Shown: positions 1 through 9,839 of the stretch, in pieces | How positions within the stretch are numbered: position 1 is the stretch's first letter | How the letters are laid out: every line of letters begins with the position of its first letter | NCBI GenBank assembly: GCA_022447185.1 | Contig: JAKVAY010000036.1 | Coordinates: 1 to 45,128 of the forward strand | Reading direction: 5' to 3' | Length of the DNA stretch: 45,128 nt | From: Fuerstiella sp. | GTDB taxonomy: Bacteria; Planctomycetota; Planctomycetia; Planctomycetales; Planctomycetaceae | Notes under the pieces: model-generated | Seen by the model: the letters and a program-made list of their open reading frames with translations, nothing else | What the model was told of the DNA's origin: nothing | Database searches by the model: none | Program-made: the position numbers and the translations under genes

Positions 1-1073
1 CAGACGACATCTGCATGGTCCGCTCGATGCACACCGAGAACAACAATCATCCGCAGGGGTTGCGGATGGTTCACACCGGAAAAATTTTCGCCGGCCGTCC
101 CACTCTGGGTTCTTGGATCTGCTACGGTCTGGGCACCGGGAATCAGAACCTTCCGGCCTATGCGGTTCTGCGGTCACCCACCGGCTACTCAAACGGCGGC
201 ACGGCGCTGTGGGACAGTGGATGGCTTCCCGCAGCGTTCCGCGGCACGGAAATTCAGACAGAAGGACCTCCGTTCATCAACCTGCATCCCGCACGACAAC
301 GTCCCGACGGAGCACAGCGGAATACGCTCGATCTGCTGAGCAAACTGAATCGAGAACGCCAGCAACTTTATCCAAACGACACACGACTGTCAGCGAGGAT
401 CGCAAACTATGAACTCGCGGCAAGGATGCAGGTAGAAGCCGAAGACTTACTTGATCTCTCGTCGGAGACACAGGAAACACAGCGACTGTATGGAATGGAT
501 AATGAAACGACACGGGACTATGGAACACGATGTCTGATGGCCCGACGGCTGGTTGAGGCTGGGGTACGTTTCGTACAGATCCTTACTCCGAATACCAACG
601 GGTTTATGCCGTGGGACCAGCACAGGAACCTCCTGGGTGGTATCGATGCTATCGCGGCTCAGGTTGACCGGCCATCTGCGGCCCTGATCAGCGATCTCAG
701 AAGTCGCGGTCTTCTTGATGAAACAATTGTGATGTGGAGTGGTGAATTTGGACGTCTGCCGATTTCTCAAAACAAAACCGGCCGCGACCACAATCGACAC
801 GCATTTTCTCTGCTGTTAGCCGGTGGTGGTTTCCGTTCGGGCTGTGTGCATGGTGCCACGGACGAACTGGGATATCGAGCCGTTGAGCAGCGTGTTAGTT
901 GCCCGGATCTTCACGCAACACTCCTGCACCAGCTGGGACTGGACCATGATGCGCTCACGTACCTGCACAATGGACGCGAGGAAACACTGACCGATTCAGT
1001 CGTCAGTGAGGCGAGGGTTGTGACAGAACTGCTACGATCCTCGGCCACAGCTGCACGAGCTCCTCAAAGCTAA
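1..1073 (+). CDS. DUF1501 family protein, 5'-truncated by the window edge
   Basis: This is the C-terminal part of a DUF1501 protein; the reading frame is already open at base 3 and continues upstream of the window. DUF1501 proteins are exported planctomycete proteins related to the sulfatase/alkaline-phosphatase superfamily, and their substrate is not known. Visible family marks are an entry motif DDICMVRSMHTENNNH, the block MWSGEFGRLP followed by GRDHNRHAF, a glycine-rich strand LLLAGGGF, and a C-terminal LHATLLHQLGLDH. The ending (TDELGYRAVE, then LHATLLHQLGLDHDALTY) is that of the subgroup usually encoded after a DUF1549/DUF1553 gene, which would lie upstream. The export signal, if any, is outside the window. 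It stands apart from the next plus-strand gene by 365 nt. Confidence 0.9.
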   Translation, partial: DDICMVRSMHTENNNHPQGLRMVHTGKIFAGRPTLGSWICYGLGTGNQNLPAYAVLRSPTGYSNGGTALWDSGWLPAAFRGTEIQTEGPPFINLHPARQRPDGAQRNTLDLLSKLNRERQQLYPNDTRLSARIANYELAARMQVEAEDLLDLSSETQETQRLYGMDNETTRDYGTRCLMARRLVEAGVRFVQILTPNTNGFMPWDQHRNLLGGIDAIAAQVDRPSAALISDLRSRGLLDETIVMWSGEFGRLPISQNKTGRDHNRHAFSLLLAGGGFRSGCVHGATDELGYRAVEQRVSCPDLHATLLHQLGLDHDALTYLHNGREETLTDSVVSEARVVTELLRSSATAARAPQS

Positions 1074-1438
1074 ACAGAGAGCTCGAGACAGTTCGACATC
1101 CAGAGTTTTTCCACTGTTGAGTGTCACCGGATCACGACAGTATCGCGTCCGGACACAAGAATGTTTAAGGTGTCCACTGGGTTGTGGTATTCGATCCTCG
1201 TTCTGCGGTGCCCTGCGCAACAGAAACAGAAGAAGTCAATAATCGAACTCAATCAGTGATCATGAGTTGACTTACCGTCACAGCGGAGGCTGTCCAGGCA
1301 ATTCCGCCTGAAGGACAGCAGTTGGGGATGGATACTGGATCGTCGCAGACAGCTTGAATTTTAAGACGAATCGATTTTCGCGAATGCCCCAGGCAATCCG
1401 GCTTATTGTGGACACTCTGAAACAACGGTGGCAAAGTT
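1074..1438. other. intergenic stretch with one strong hairpin
   Basis: No convincing gene is seen. The only clear structure is an 11-bp hairpin at 1289-1319: GCTGTCC (1289-1295) and AGGC (1296-1299) pair with GCCT (1306-1309) and GGACAGC (1313-1319), with a six-base loop and a three-base bulge. It is not followed by a T-run, so it is not a standard terminator. It lies about 120 nt before the MFS gene and could sit in that gene's 5' untranslated region. Confidence 0.45.
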
Positions 1439-2803
1439 ATGACCGATGACATAACCGCAGATGTACTGAGTGAAAGACCGCTGACTCAATCGCAGCGAAT
1501 CACGATTCTCTGCGTTGCATTCCTCGGATGGATGTTCGCCGGGTCACACATGGCAATCAACAGTATCACGTATCATTCCGTTGCTACCTCACTATTGCCA
1601 AATGGAAGCACCGCTGTTCCTCAATGGATCGGATTTCTTGTTGTCGCATTTCTACTCGGTGCGGCGGCTGGAGGATATGTCTTCGGTTGGGTGGGAGACC
1701 GATTTGGCCGTTCCAGGGCAATGGCTCTCAGCATCGCTTTCTACAGCGTCTTTTCATTCATCTCGCTATTGTCACCAGGAATCGAAGTTTTCTGGCTGTT
1801 GAGATTCCTGACCTGTATGGGAATCGGCGGAATGTGGCCCAATGGAATGGCACTTCTTCAGGAAGCATGGCCCAACACCGCGAAACCCATCCTCGCCGGA
1901 ATATTAGGAACCGCCGCCAACGTGGGTATCGCACTGTTCGCCTACCTTTGTATCCACAAAGATGTCAATCCCAGTGACTGGCAATGGGCTTACATGGCTG
2001 GCGGCACACCAATTTTACTGGCGATTGCTTCCTGGTTTCTTGTTCCGGAATCACCAAAATGGCTCCAACAACAGTTAGCATCAAATGACGAAAGTGGACC
2101 GGACAAGGTAGGAATGGGTGAAGTGTTTTCCCCCCCGTACCGGAGACTTACTTTAATCGGAATTGTTCTGGCATTTGTTCCCTTATTTGGCGGCTGGGGA
2201 GTGGCAAACTGGGCCAGTTACTGGGCAGCCGAAGCAGATGAAGAAGCCCGCCTTGCACAAATCGCGGAAACGCAGAACAGCACAACACAAGCGAATGACG
2301 ACAACACAGCGCCTAAGAAACCCGCAACTAACAAGAAAGCTCAAACCTCTTTCAATCGGGCATGGACCGGCTCAATCAGTAGTCTGCTGGGAGGAGCTTT
2401 AGCAATGTTTCTGGGGCGGAGAGTCAGTTACGCGGTGCTGTGTGTCTGTGCATTTACATGTACTCAAATGCTCTATAGTCTGCCAGACCCGAATTCCGAT
2501 GACTTTCAAACGTGGGTCAGTGCGCTCGGATTCTTCAGTGGATTTTTCTTCGGCTGGTTACCACTCTGTCTGCCGGAAATGTTTCCGACGCGTGTTCGGT
2601 CAACCGGTGGTGGAGTGAGTTTCAACTTCGGACGAATTATCGTCGCCGCACTGATCCTGTTGACAGCATTTGCTTTGAAGGAGCAGTTTGAAGGTCGTTA
2701 CGACCTCGTGGGACGAGTCTGTGGTTTCATGTATTTGACCGGTATCGCTGCCGTACTACTGATGCCAACGCAGAAGGCGGTTCCCGATCCGGTAAGTGCC
2801 TAG
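1439..2803 (+). CDS. MFS transporter
   Basis: A 454-residue major facilitator superfamily permease in the cytoplasmic membrane. Twelve hydrophobic segments can be counted, six before and six after residue about 220. The loop after TM2 carries the MFS signature (GWVGDRFGRSRAM), and the end of the N-half reads VPESPKWL, as in sugar- and organic-acid-type porters (PESPRWL). The C-half has LPEMFPTRVRSTGGG, resembling the PTRVRATG motif of organic-acid/H+ symporters. A hydrophilic, charged, low-complexity insert of about 45 residues (roughly 262-307, rich in E, A, T, N and K) separates TM7 from TM8, an unusual place for a long loop. The ATG start directly precedes MTDDITADVL; no strong ribosome-binding site is seen. 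The substrate cannot be told from the sequence. Confidence 0.88.
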   Translation: MTDDITADVLSERPLTQSQRITILCVAFLGWMFAGSHMAINSITYHSVATSLLPNGSTAVPQWIGFLVVAFLLGAAAGGYVFGWVGDRFGRSRAMALSIAFYSVFSFISLLSPGIEVFWLLRFLTCMGIGGMWPNGMALLQEAWPNTAKPILAGILGTAANVGIALFAYLCIHKDVNPSDWQWAYMAGGTPILLAIASWFLVPESPKWLQQQLASNDESGPDKVGMGEVFSPPYRRLTLIGIVLAFVPLFGGWGVANWASYWAAEADEEARLAQIAETQNSTTQANDDNTAPKKPATNKKAQTSFNRAWTGSISSLLGGALAMFLGRRVSYAVLCVCAFTCTQMLYSLPDPNSDDFQTWVSALGFFSGFFFGWLPLCLPEMFPTRVRSTGGGVSFNFGRIIVAALILLTAFALKEQFEGRYDLVGRVCGFMYLTGIAAVLLMPTQKAVPDPVSA

Positions 2804-2888
2804 CAGGTGTGCCCTCAATCTGACCGACCGATGAATGTGAACCGCTGTGCGAATCGTCGCAAACATTTCGAAGACGGATACGATTCAT

Positions 2889-2896
2889 GCTATAAT
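2889..2896 (+). promoter_or_regulatory. extended -10 promoter for the DUF1549/DUF1553 run
   Basis: A perfect TATAAT hexamer at 2891-2896 is preceded by the extended -10 element (TGCTATAAT). A weak -35 (TTCGAA, 2867-2872) lies 18 nt upstream. A transcript would start near 2903, about 175 nt before the preferred start codon of the next gene. This is a motif match only. Confidence 0.5.
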
Positions 2897-3077
2897 AAAA
2901 ATCGTTATCCGTGACACTACACAGCCATGGACCACTCGAACGTGTTAGGTCGATCGGTCCATCTGACTTGACAGCATCTGTGAGTGAGGCGAATCAGCGC
3001 CCATTTGATTGACTTTCCTGAGCTCGCAGGTATCAGACTTCAAAGGCACCATAACGTCATCAGACGTGAATGATGAA

Positions 3078-5591
3078 ATGAGAACAATGTCGGATCGGTG
3101 GTGCAGTACAAGGAACATCACTCTGACTGGGAGTTGGCTCCTGACGTGCGCCCTTTCCATTTCGACGAATGCGGGGGTGACCGTCAGCCCAAATGAGGTC
3201 CGACTGAATAATCCCGAAGCGTCACAACAACTCCTGGTAACAACGTCATTTTCTTCGCACACCGATTCCGTCACCGGACATTCAACATCGCTGCGCAATC
3301 TCGACCTGAGCCGCACGGTGACCTACCGGAGTCAGGATCCCGCTATCGCCGACGTATCAGCGGAGGGGTTAGTGTTACCTCGCAGCGAAGGTAACACGGA
3401 AGTCATTATCAGCCCACTGGCAGACTCGCCCGTCTTCCGAAAATTTTCTCTGGATGTATTCGAACCGCTTCACATTCCGGTGACTGTCAACGGCCTTACC
3501 GATCCGGTACCGGTTTCGTTTGAACAACAAATTATCCCTGTCCTTACAAAGACCGGATGCAACGCCGGTGGATGTCACGGAAAATCCGGCGGACAGAACG
3601 GCTTCGCTCTGAGTGTGTTCGGCCATGACCCGGCGAGCGACTATGACGCGATTGTCAGAAACGGGCGTGGTCGCCGCGTGACACCGGCGATGCCCGACCA
3701 CAGCCTGCTGATTCGCAAGGCCACCGCAAAGACACCTCACGGCGGTGGACGCAGGATTGAACTCCACAGTCCACTTTACCATCGATTCAATCGCTGGATT
3801 GTTGAAGGAACACCGTTTTCTTCTCCGGATGTGAAACCGATCGTGGCGATCGAAGTAGAACCCAAGTACCGAGTCCTGTATCCGGACGGCGTGCAGCAGT
3901 TACGAGTCACCGGGATCGATTCAACCGGGGCTCGACGTTGTGTGACGACCGAGGCTGAATACGTCTCAAATGCTGAGACGATTGGCAGTGTCGACGGTCG
4001 CGGATGGGTCCAGGTTTCTGATCTGCCGGGAGAAGTGGCAATTTCAGTACGGTACATGGACCAGGTCACTGTCTGCCAACTCACACTCCCCCAGCAGAGC
4101 CCTCCGTTCCCTCGTCCGCCGGAACATAATTTTGTGGACCAGTTTGTCTGGGACAAGCTGGAACTCCTCGGAATCCCTCCAAGTGACCTCGCCGACGACT
4201 CGGAGTTTTTGCGTCGAGTCTTTCTGGATACGATCGGTACCCTCCCCACCGCCGATGAAGCCCGCGCATTCCTTAAAGACTCCAGTGCCCAAAAACGCGA
4301 AATCATCATCGACCGGCTGCTGGAACGACCTGAATACGCAGATTTTTGGGCGATGCGCTGGGCCGATTTGCTGCGAGTGGATCGAGCAGCCGTTACGCCT
4401 CGCGGAGCGGTCGCTATGAATCGCTGGCTGAGGGAATCGTTCGCCACAAATCGACGGTACGACAACTTCGTTCGTGACATTGTCGCGGCCCAGGGACGCA
4501 CACTGGCCGCTGGGCCCGCCGCATTTTACAAAGCCATCACGGAACCGGACGTTCTGGCACGATCAATCAGCCAGTTATTCCTGGGAGTTCGCATCGAATG
4601 CGCCCAGTGTCATCACCACCCATCCGACAGATGGGGACAGGATGACTATTACGCTTTGGCAGGCTTCTTTACCGGAGTCCAGCGCAAATCGGTGCCGGTT
4701 GGTGGTGAGGCCATATTTTCCAAAGGCGGAAGTGATCTGAATCATCCACGTACGGAAGAGACGATACCAACTCGTGCGTTGGGAGCACCGCCGGCCGACT
4801 TCACAAAGCATCCCGATCGCCGGGAAGTTCTGGCGGCATGGATGACTTCCAGGGATAATCCTTTTCTGGCTCGTACGATTGCCAATCGGCTGTGGGCACA
4901 CTATTTCAGCCGTGGCCTGATTGAACCGATCGACGACATGCGAAGCACAAATCCTGCTTCGAACGAAGCTCTGCTGGACGCCCTGGCAAAACATATGCAT
5001 AACGTTGGTTTTGATCTGAAGTCATTCACACGAACCCTGCTGAATTCACGTGTCTATCAGCTGAGTTCTCAGACGAACAAATGGAATGAGCGAGATTTAC
5101 AAAACCACTCTCATTCAGTTGATAAGCCACTGGCAGCCGAAGTATTGCTGGATGCCATTTGCCAGGGAACGGGAGTTCCCGAAAAATTCAATGGCTGGCC
5201 GCAGGGCTACCGGGCAATTGAGATTTGGGACAACAGAATGCCGTCATACTTCTTTCGCGTTTTCGGACGTCCACTGCGTACGACCGTGTGCGAGTGTGAA
5301 CGCAGCAACGAACCATCAATCAGCCAGGCTCTGCACCTGATGAACTCTCCGGAAGTGGCTGACAAGATCCAGTCCCGCAATGGAATTGCCCGAAAGCTGG
5401 TTGGTTCGGACCTGTCACCGAAAGAAGTGGTCGACGGGTTATACCTTTCGACTCTGGCCCGATTTCCCACTCCAGCTGAAAAAGCGTTGATGTTGCAGGC
5501 TTTTTCCCTCCGTGGACACGATCGCCGAACCGCAGCCGAAGATGTACTTTGGTCCTTGTTGAACTCCAAGGAATTCCTTTACAATCATTGA
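3078..5591 (+). CDS. DUF1549/DUF1553 protein with BIG2 domains and cytochrome-like motifs
   Basis: A large exported planctomycete protein of about 837 residues. Order of parts: signal-peptide-like N terminus (hydrophobic LTGSWLLTCALSIS); first BIG2/Ig-like domain (about 30-130); cytochrome-like segment with CNAGGCH at 161-167, a CX4CH variant of the haem-binding CXXCH; second Ig-like domain (about 255-340); DUF1549 (about 345-560) with CAQCHHHP near 508, a canonical CXXCH; and C-terminal DUF1553 (about 570-835) with NPFLARTIANRLWAHYF. The family normally sits beside DUF1501 genes, as here. It is presumed periplasmic and haem-binding, but its reaction is unknown. The frame stays open upstream to a TTG at 3009. 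ATG 3078 or 3087 is preferred because it places the hydrophobic segment correctly. Confidence 0.9.
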   Translation: MRTMSDRWCSTRNITLTGSWLLTCALSISTNAGVTVSPNEVRLNNPEASQQLLVTTSFSSHTDSVTGHSTSLRNLDLSRTVTYRSQDPAIADVSAEGLVLPRSEGNTEVIISPLADSPVFRKFSLDVFEPLHIPVTVNGLTDPVPVSFEQQIIPVLTKTGCNAGGCHGKSGGQNGFALSVFGHDPASDYDAIVRNGRGRRVTPAMPDHSLLIRKATAKTPHGGGRRIELHSPLYHRFNRWIVEGTPFSSPDVKPIVAIEVEPKYRVLYPDGVQQLRVTGIDSTGARRCVTTEAEYVSNAETIGSVDGRGWVQVSDLPGEVAISVRYMDQVTVCQLTLPQQSPPFPRPPEHNFVDQFVWDKLELLGIPPSDLADDSEFLRRVFLDTIGTLPTADEARAFLKDSSAQKREIIIDRLLERPEYADFWAMRWADLLRVDRAAVTPRGAVAMNRWLRESFATNRRYDNFVRDIVAAQGRTLAAGPAAFYKAITEPDVLARSISQLFLGVRIECAQCHHHPSDRWGQDDYYALAGFFTGVQRKSVPVGGEAIFSKGGSDLNHPRTEETIPTRALGAPPADFTKHPDRREVLAAWMTSRDNPFLARTIANRLWAHYFSRGLIEPIDDMRSTNPASNEALLDALAKHMHNVGFDLKSFTRTLLNSRVYQLSSQTNKWNERDLQNHSHSVDKPLAAEVLLDAICQGTGVPEKFNGWPQGYRAIEIWDNRMPSYFFRVFGRPLRTTVCECERSNEPSISQALHLMNSPEVADKIQSRNGIARKLVGSDLSPKEVVDGLYLSTLARFPTPAEKALMLQAFSLRGHDRRTAAEDVLWSLLNSKEFLYNH

Positions 5592-5658
5592 GGCATCCGA
5601 AGTCGATACGCAATAACATATTGTCAGTAAATGAGTTGGGGCTGGCAGAGGCATCAGT

Positions 5659-5676
5659 CATCGATACTAATCGATG
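5659..5676. other. hairpin after the DUF1549/DUF1553 gene
   Basis: CATCGAT (5659-5665) and ATCGATG (5670-5676) form a perfect 7-bp stem with a four-base loop, about 70 nt after the stop codon. No T-run follows, so a terminator role is uncertain. The rest of 5592-5860 shows nothing else. Confidence 0.35.
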
Positions 5677-5860
5677 GCGTGGCGTCGATCGGAGTTTGCG
5701 GATGGCACGCGGGTGACTCGTGCTCTGTCAGTCGTAAATTGCGGGATGCCACTGGTTCTGGCAGTATATTCGACGATGATGAGACACAGGCATATCGCAG
5801 TAGACGACTGAGAACCTGCCAATCGAAACCGGGCTCCGTGGCGATTCTGTGAGGTAAGCG

Positions 5861-7210
5861 ATGACATTTAAATCCGGCAGAGTTCGCAACGGCTACTGCG
5901 ATCGTGTTCCCAGAAGACAGGCCCTGAAAATCGGGGGGACCGGACTGCTGTCGGGGCTGTCGCTGCCGGGTTTGCTCGCACTCGAAGCCAATGCAGCCGG
6001 TGCACAGAATCGAAAAGTCGAAGCCTGCATTATGTTGTTCCTGGAAGGAGGTCCCAGCACCATCGACATGTGGGATCTCAAACCGGATGCACCAACAGAG
6101 ATTCGAGGTCCCTACAAACCGATTCCCACTTCGGTTCCAACAACATTTTTCGGCGAACATTGCGTTGAATGTGCCAAAATTGCTGACAAGTTCACGGTCC
6201 TTCGCAGTCACGCACATTCGGACAACGGCCACCAGACCGGATATCACTATATGATGACTGGTCGTCGCGCCAGTTTTGGTGACGGACAGGGTGGCGGGGC
6301 ACCAACAAATGCACTCTACCCGTCGATGGGTTCGGTGATTTCGCGAGAACTTGGGGGCCGCAGCCAGGTTCCCATTTATGTCAATCTGCCGAATATGATG
6401 AATGCCGGTGGCCCAGGGTTCTATGGTGCCGAGTATGGACCTTTTGTCATCGAAAACGATCCTGTGCAACCGGACTTCCAGGTCAAGGACCTGGGACTGG
6501 TTCGAGGGGTTGACTCAAATCGCCTCGCACTGCGTAAGCAACTGCTGGCAGGTGTCGACCAGGCACTGCGTCCCGTGGCGTCGGCGGGCCGTTCCCGCGA
6601 GATGTCAACCTATTACGATAAAGCGTTCGACCTCATCACGTCCGCTGAAGCCCAAAAGGCGTTCGACATCCATGCAGAATCCGGTGCAGTGAGAGAGAGG
6701 TATGGCTACACATCACTGGGCCAGTGCGCTTTGATGTCACGGAGGCTCGTGGAAGCGGGATGCCGGTTCATCGGAGTCGACCACGGAAGCTGGGACACGC
6801 ATTTCACCTGTTTCCCCAGTCTGGAAAACGATCTGATCCCTCACGCCGACCGCGCGTTCTCAGCCCTGGTCACCGACCTGGAAGAACGAGGCCTGCTGGA
6901 CACAACACTGGTCATCATGATGGGCGAAATGGGCCGCACGCCGCGCATTAACAAGGAGGCCGGTCGTGACCACTGGTCGGCGGCGCAGAGTGTATTGTTT
7001 GCCGGAGGAGGAATTGAACCAGGCAGAGTCATTGGTGCGACCAATAAATACGCCGAGCATCCCATCACTCAACCGTACGGTGTCGAAGATCTGCTGCAGA
7101 CAGTCTTTCATCTTATGGGAATCGATACTCAAAAAACTTACCACACCCCTCTGGGTCGTCCGGTACCCATTCTTTCCGATGGACAGGTGATCCGGGAACT
7201 CGTGAGTTAA
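5861..7210 (+). CDS. DUF1501 family protein with Tat signal
   Basis: A 449-residue complete DUF1501 protein. The N terminus carries a twin-arginine signal (PRRQALKIGG followed by a hydrophobic stretch, then ALEANAAG), so folded export to the periplasm is expected. Family blocks follow in order: LFLEGGPSTIDMWDLKP, VLRSHAHSDNGHQTGYH, SRRLVEAGCRFIGVDHGSWDTH, MMGEMGRTPRINKEAGRDHW and LFAGGGIEPG. The fold is related to the sulfatase/alkaline-phosphatase superfamily and the His/Asp residues would be metal ligands, but activity has not been established. The start codon has GAGG 7-10 nt upstream (GAGGTAAGCG-ATG). The gene follows the DUF1549/DUF1553 gene by 269 nt, the usual partner arrangement. Confidence 0.93.
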   Translation: MTFKSGRVRNGYCDRVPRRQALKIGGTGLLSGLSLPGLLALEANAAGAQNRKVEACIMLFLEGGPSTIDMWDLKPDAPTEIRGPYKPIPTSVPTTFFGEHCVECAKIADKFTVLRSHAHSDNGHQTGYHYMMTGRRASFGDGQGGGAPTNALYPSMGSVISRELGGRSQVPIYVNLPNMMNAGGPGFYGAEYGPFVIENDPVQPDFQVKDLGLVRGVDSNRLALRKQLLAGVDQALRPVASAGRSREMSTYYDKAFDLITSAEAQKAFDIHAESGAVRERYGYTSLGQCALMSRRLVEAGCRFIGVDHGSWDTHFTCFPSLENDLIPHADRAFSALVTDLEERGLLDTTLVIMMGEMGRTPRINKEAGRDHWSAAQSVLFAGGGIEPGRVIGATNKYAEHPITQPYGVEDLLQTVFHLMGIDTQKTYHTPLGRPVPILSDGQVIRELVS

Positions 7211-7480
7211 GTGTTTCAGTGTAAGCGTTCGGTATCGATCCTGCTGTGTTGACAGTCCGCTGGGGAAAGCGACGACGACACATCTCAAGACTCGACATGG
7301 TGCTCCCGGGTCTTACCATCGATTGAGTGGAATCATCGGTCGCTTCGAACTCTTAAACCGACCCGATATGGCCACTTGACTACAGACTGTGTCAACACAT
7401 CGATCCGGATTTGCGGTCGGGTAGACACTGTTTTTTTGTTCATACGGACGCTGAATTTTACCCATTCGACGGACAATCCG

Positions 7481-9814
7481 ATGCTCGGAAGACGACTCCA
7501 CCCACTTGTAACGCTCATCGTTATCAGTTTGGGATTCAATAATGGTTTCGCCCAAACGGCGCCACAGATCGGGTACGTTTTTCCTGCCGGTGGACAGGCA
7601 GGAACGACAGTTGACGTACGGCTGGGCGGACACAATCTGACGCCGGATATGCAGTTCTTCGTACATGATTCACGAGTCCGTCTGGAGATTCTTGGGCCAC
7701 CCGGAGACATCCTGATCACACCTCCGCCGTATTGGAAGGGGCACAAGGCCAACCTTGGGGACGCGCCACTGGCACGAGAAGTTCCCGCACGGATCACTAT
7801 CCCGACTGACATGCCGGCGGGAATGATTGAATGGCAACTGGCCAATGCAAACGGCGCCAGCAACATCGGAAGCTTTGTCATCAGTCGCGAAGTCGAAGTC
7901 GTTGAGGCTGAACACGGCAACGGCAGGCCGCAGACGCTGTGCGGTCTGCCGATCACAGTCTCCGGACGCCTGAGCCGAATCGAAGAAGTTGACCGGTATC
8001 GCTTCGTCCCGCAAAAGCGAGGGCTCGTCAATTGCCGTCTGTTCACACATCAGTTACGGACACCGGTCCACGGAGTTCTGGAAGTGAAAGATACCGCAGG
8101 AAATCTGGTGGCTGATGCAGTGGATACAGAAGGCATTGATCCTGTGCTCACATTTTTGGCTGACGACGATACAGAATACTTCGTCAGCGTGCGGGACATT
8201 GACTTCGCCGGAAACGGATCATTCGTTTACCGACTGCATATTTCGGAGGGCCCCAGGGTACTCGTCGCCGTGCCGGCCGCAGCGCAACGCGGCAAAACAG
8301 TCTCAGTCAGTTTTGTCGGACCAGGAATTGAGACAGGTACACTCGAACTGGAATCGATCACACGCGATGTGACGTTTCCCGCCGATACGTCGCTCAGCAC
8401 CTGGGAATACCAACTGGAAACGCCATTTGGTCTCACATCCCCGTACAGCTTTTCGATGAGTGACACTCCGATCAGTGTCGGTAACCCCACGTCTGATATG
8501 CAGATGTCACTAAAGCCGATTGGAATCACGTCACGGCTGGAATCGTCCGGCGAAAACCGATTCCAGTTTGAAGGGAAACAGGGTGATGTATGGAATCTGC
8601 AGGTCGCAGCCCGACAAATTGGATCACCCCTGGACGTTGCACTGGAGATATTGGATCCTGAGGGCAGTCCACTGGCATCCAACGACGACGCCGACGGTTC
8701 CACGGATGCTGCTCTGCAGTTTACAGTACCGGCCGACGGTCCCTGCACTGTTGTCGTCAGCGATCATGTGACAGGTTTCGCCGGTACGCCACTGGCATTT
8801 TTTCATCTCACAGTGGCTTCGCCTCCGAACGCCGGGTTTGAACTCACAGTTCCACAAAGCCTGAATGCAGGTCTGGGTGCTGCGACCGACCTGACTGTCA
8901 ATGTTGTTCGCAGAGGTGGGTTCGCCGAACCGATCCATATCGAACTGAATGGACTTCCCGTTGGATTCACAGCTCCGGACGATCTTGTTATTGCGGCTGA
9001 TGCAACTGAATTGAAGATCCCATTGACCTCTGCGGCAGATTCCGAGGTGGTCGCAAATATGGTGGACGTCAGTGGAATCGCCCAGACAAGCGGTACGCGG
9101 ATAACAAAGAGTACATTGCTGGCAATGACTATGAAGCCTCGCTGTAAGGCACGCCCGGTTGACAAAGATGGAGGCCGAACCGTGCATCGCGGGACCACAC
9201 ATCCTGGCGAAGTGATCATTGAACGACTGGAGGGATTCGAGGGACAGGTCCGGCTGATGATGGCTGCCAACCAGTCTCGTCATCGACAGGGCATCAGCGG
9301 TCCACAGGAAGTCATAGTTCCACCGGAGGACACCAGAGCATTTTATCCCAGTTATATGCCCGAGTGGCTGGGCACAAATCTGACCCAGCGAATGGCATTG
9401 ATTGCCGTGGCTCACGTCCCCGACCCAATGGGAAATGTGCGTCATCTGGTCAGTTCCATGGAGGGAAGCATCGTTATGTCGATCGAAGGCGCACTGCTTA
9501 AGATCACACAGCAGTCTCCAGACGTTGCGGTTCAGCGCGGGACATCCTTTGAACTTCCTGTTCAGATTCTGCGCGCAAAAAAACTTCCGATGCCGGTCCA
9601 ACTGCAACTGGATGTCCCGCGCGAGTACGCAGAAACACTGGCTGCGGATTCAATCACTGTTCCACCGGGTCAGAATCAGGCAGGGTTCCGCATCAAAGTC
9701 CTCCGCGATACTCAGGTGACCGGTGAAGTCACTTTCACGGTGAAGGGTACAGCAATGGACGCTGCAAACCTTCCGGTTATCGCACGTACACGTACGAGCG
9801 TCGTCATTGAGTAA
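7481..9814 (+). CDS. secreted PPC-domain protein
   Basis: A 777-residue exported protein. The start at 7481 is chosen because it begins a clean signal peptide (RRLHPLVTLIVISLGF, cleavage near GFAQ); the frame is open upstream to a TTG at 7376. After an IPT/TIG-like beta segment (residues about 25-130) come two bacterial pre-peptidase C-terminal (PPC) domains at roughly 163-265 and 350-450. Both show the pattern D/N-RY/F-x-F followed by D-x-G and D-D strands. The rest is beta-rich Ig-like repeats to the end. PPC domains are non-catalytic adhesion or targeting modules, and no protease domain is present. The gene lies 270 nt after DUF1501 and 25 nt before the Tat protein, probably co-transcribed with the latter. 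Confidence 0.82.
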   Translation: MLGRRLHPLVTLIVISLGFNNGFAQTAPQIGYVFPAGGQAGTTVDVRLGGHNLTPDMQFFVHDSRVRLEILGPPGDILITPPPYWKGHKANLGDAPLAREVPARITIPTDMPAGMIEWQLANANGASNIGSFVISREVEVVEAEHGNGRPQTLCGLPITVSGRLSRIEEVDRYRFVPQKRGLVNCRLFTHQLRTPVHGVLEVKDTAGNLVADAVDTEGIDPVLTFLADDDTEYFVSVRDIDFAGNGSFVYRLHISEGPRVLVAVPAAAQRGKTVSVSFVGPGIETGTLELESITRDVTFPADTSLSTWEYQLETPFGLTSPYSFSMSDTPISVGNPTSDMQMSLKPIGITSRLESSGENRFQFEGKQGDVWNLQVAARQIGSPLDVALEILDPEGSPLASNDDADGSTDAALQFTVPADGPCTVVVSDHVTGFAGTPLAFFHLTVASPPNAGFELTVPQSLNAGLGAATDLTVNVVRRGGFAEPIHIELNGLPVGFTAPDDLVIAADATELKIPLTSAADSEVVANMVDVSGIAQTSGTRITKSTLLAMTMKPRCKARPVDKDGGRTVHRGTTHPGEVIIERLEGFEGQVRLMMAANQSRHRQGISGPQEVIVPPEDTRAFYPSYMPEWLGTNLTQRMALIAVAHVPDPMGNVRHLVSSMEGSIVMSIEGALLKITQQSPDVAVQRGTSFELPVQILRAKKLPMPVQLQLDVPREYAETLAADSITVPPGQNQAGFRIKVLRDTQVTGEVTFTVKGTAMDAANLPVIARTRTSVVIE

Positions 9815-9827
9815 CCAAGTTGTCTCC

Positions 9828-9833
9828 GGAGAG
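9828..9833 (+). promoter_or_regulatory. ribosome-binding site deciding the GTG start at 9840
   Basis: GGAGAG lies six bases before GTG 9840. It argues against the longer reading from TTG 9807, which would overlap the preceding gene and push the Tat motif inward. Confidence 0.6.
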
Positions 9834-9839
9834 AACAGT

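Noticed and set aside
3776..4501. Long minus-strand frame of 241 codons inside the DUF1549/DUF1553 gene
   Set aside because: Arg/Ser-rich shadow of the true gene on the other strand, no domain.
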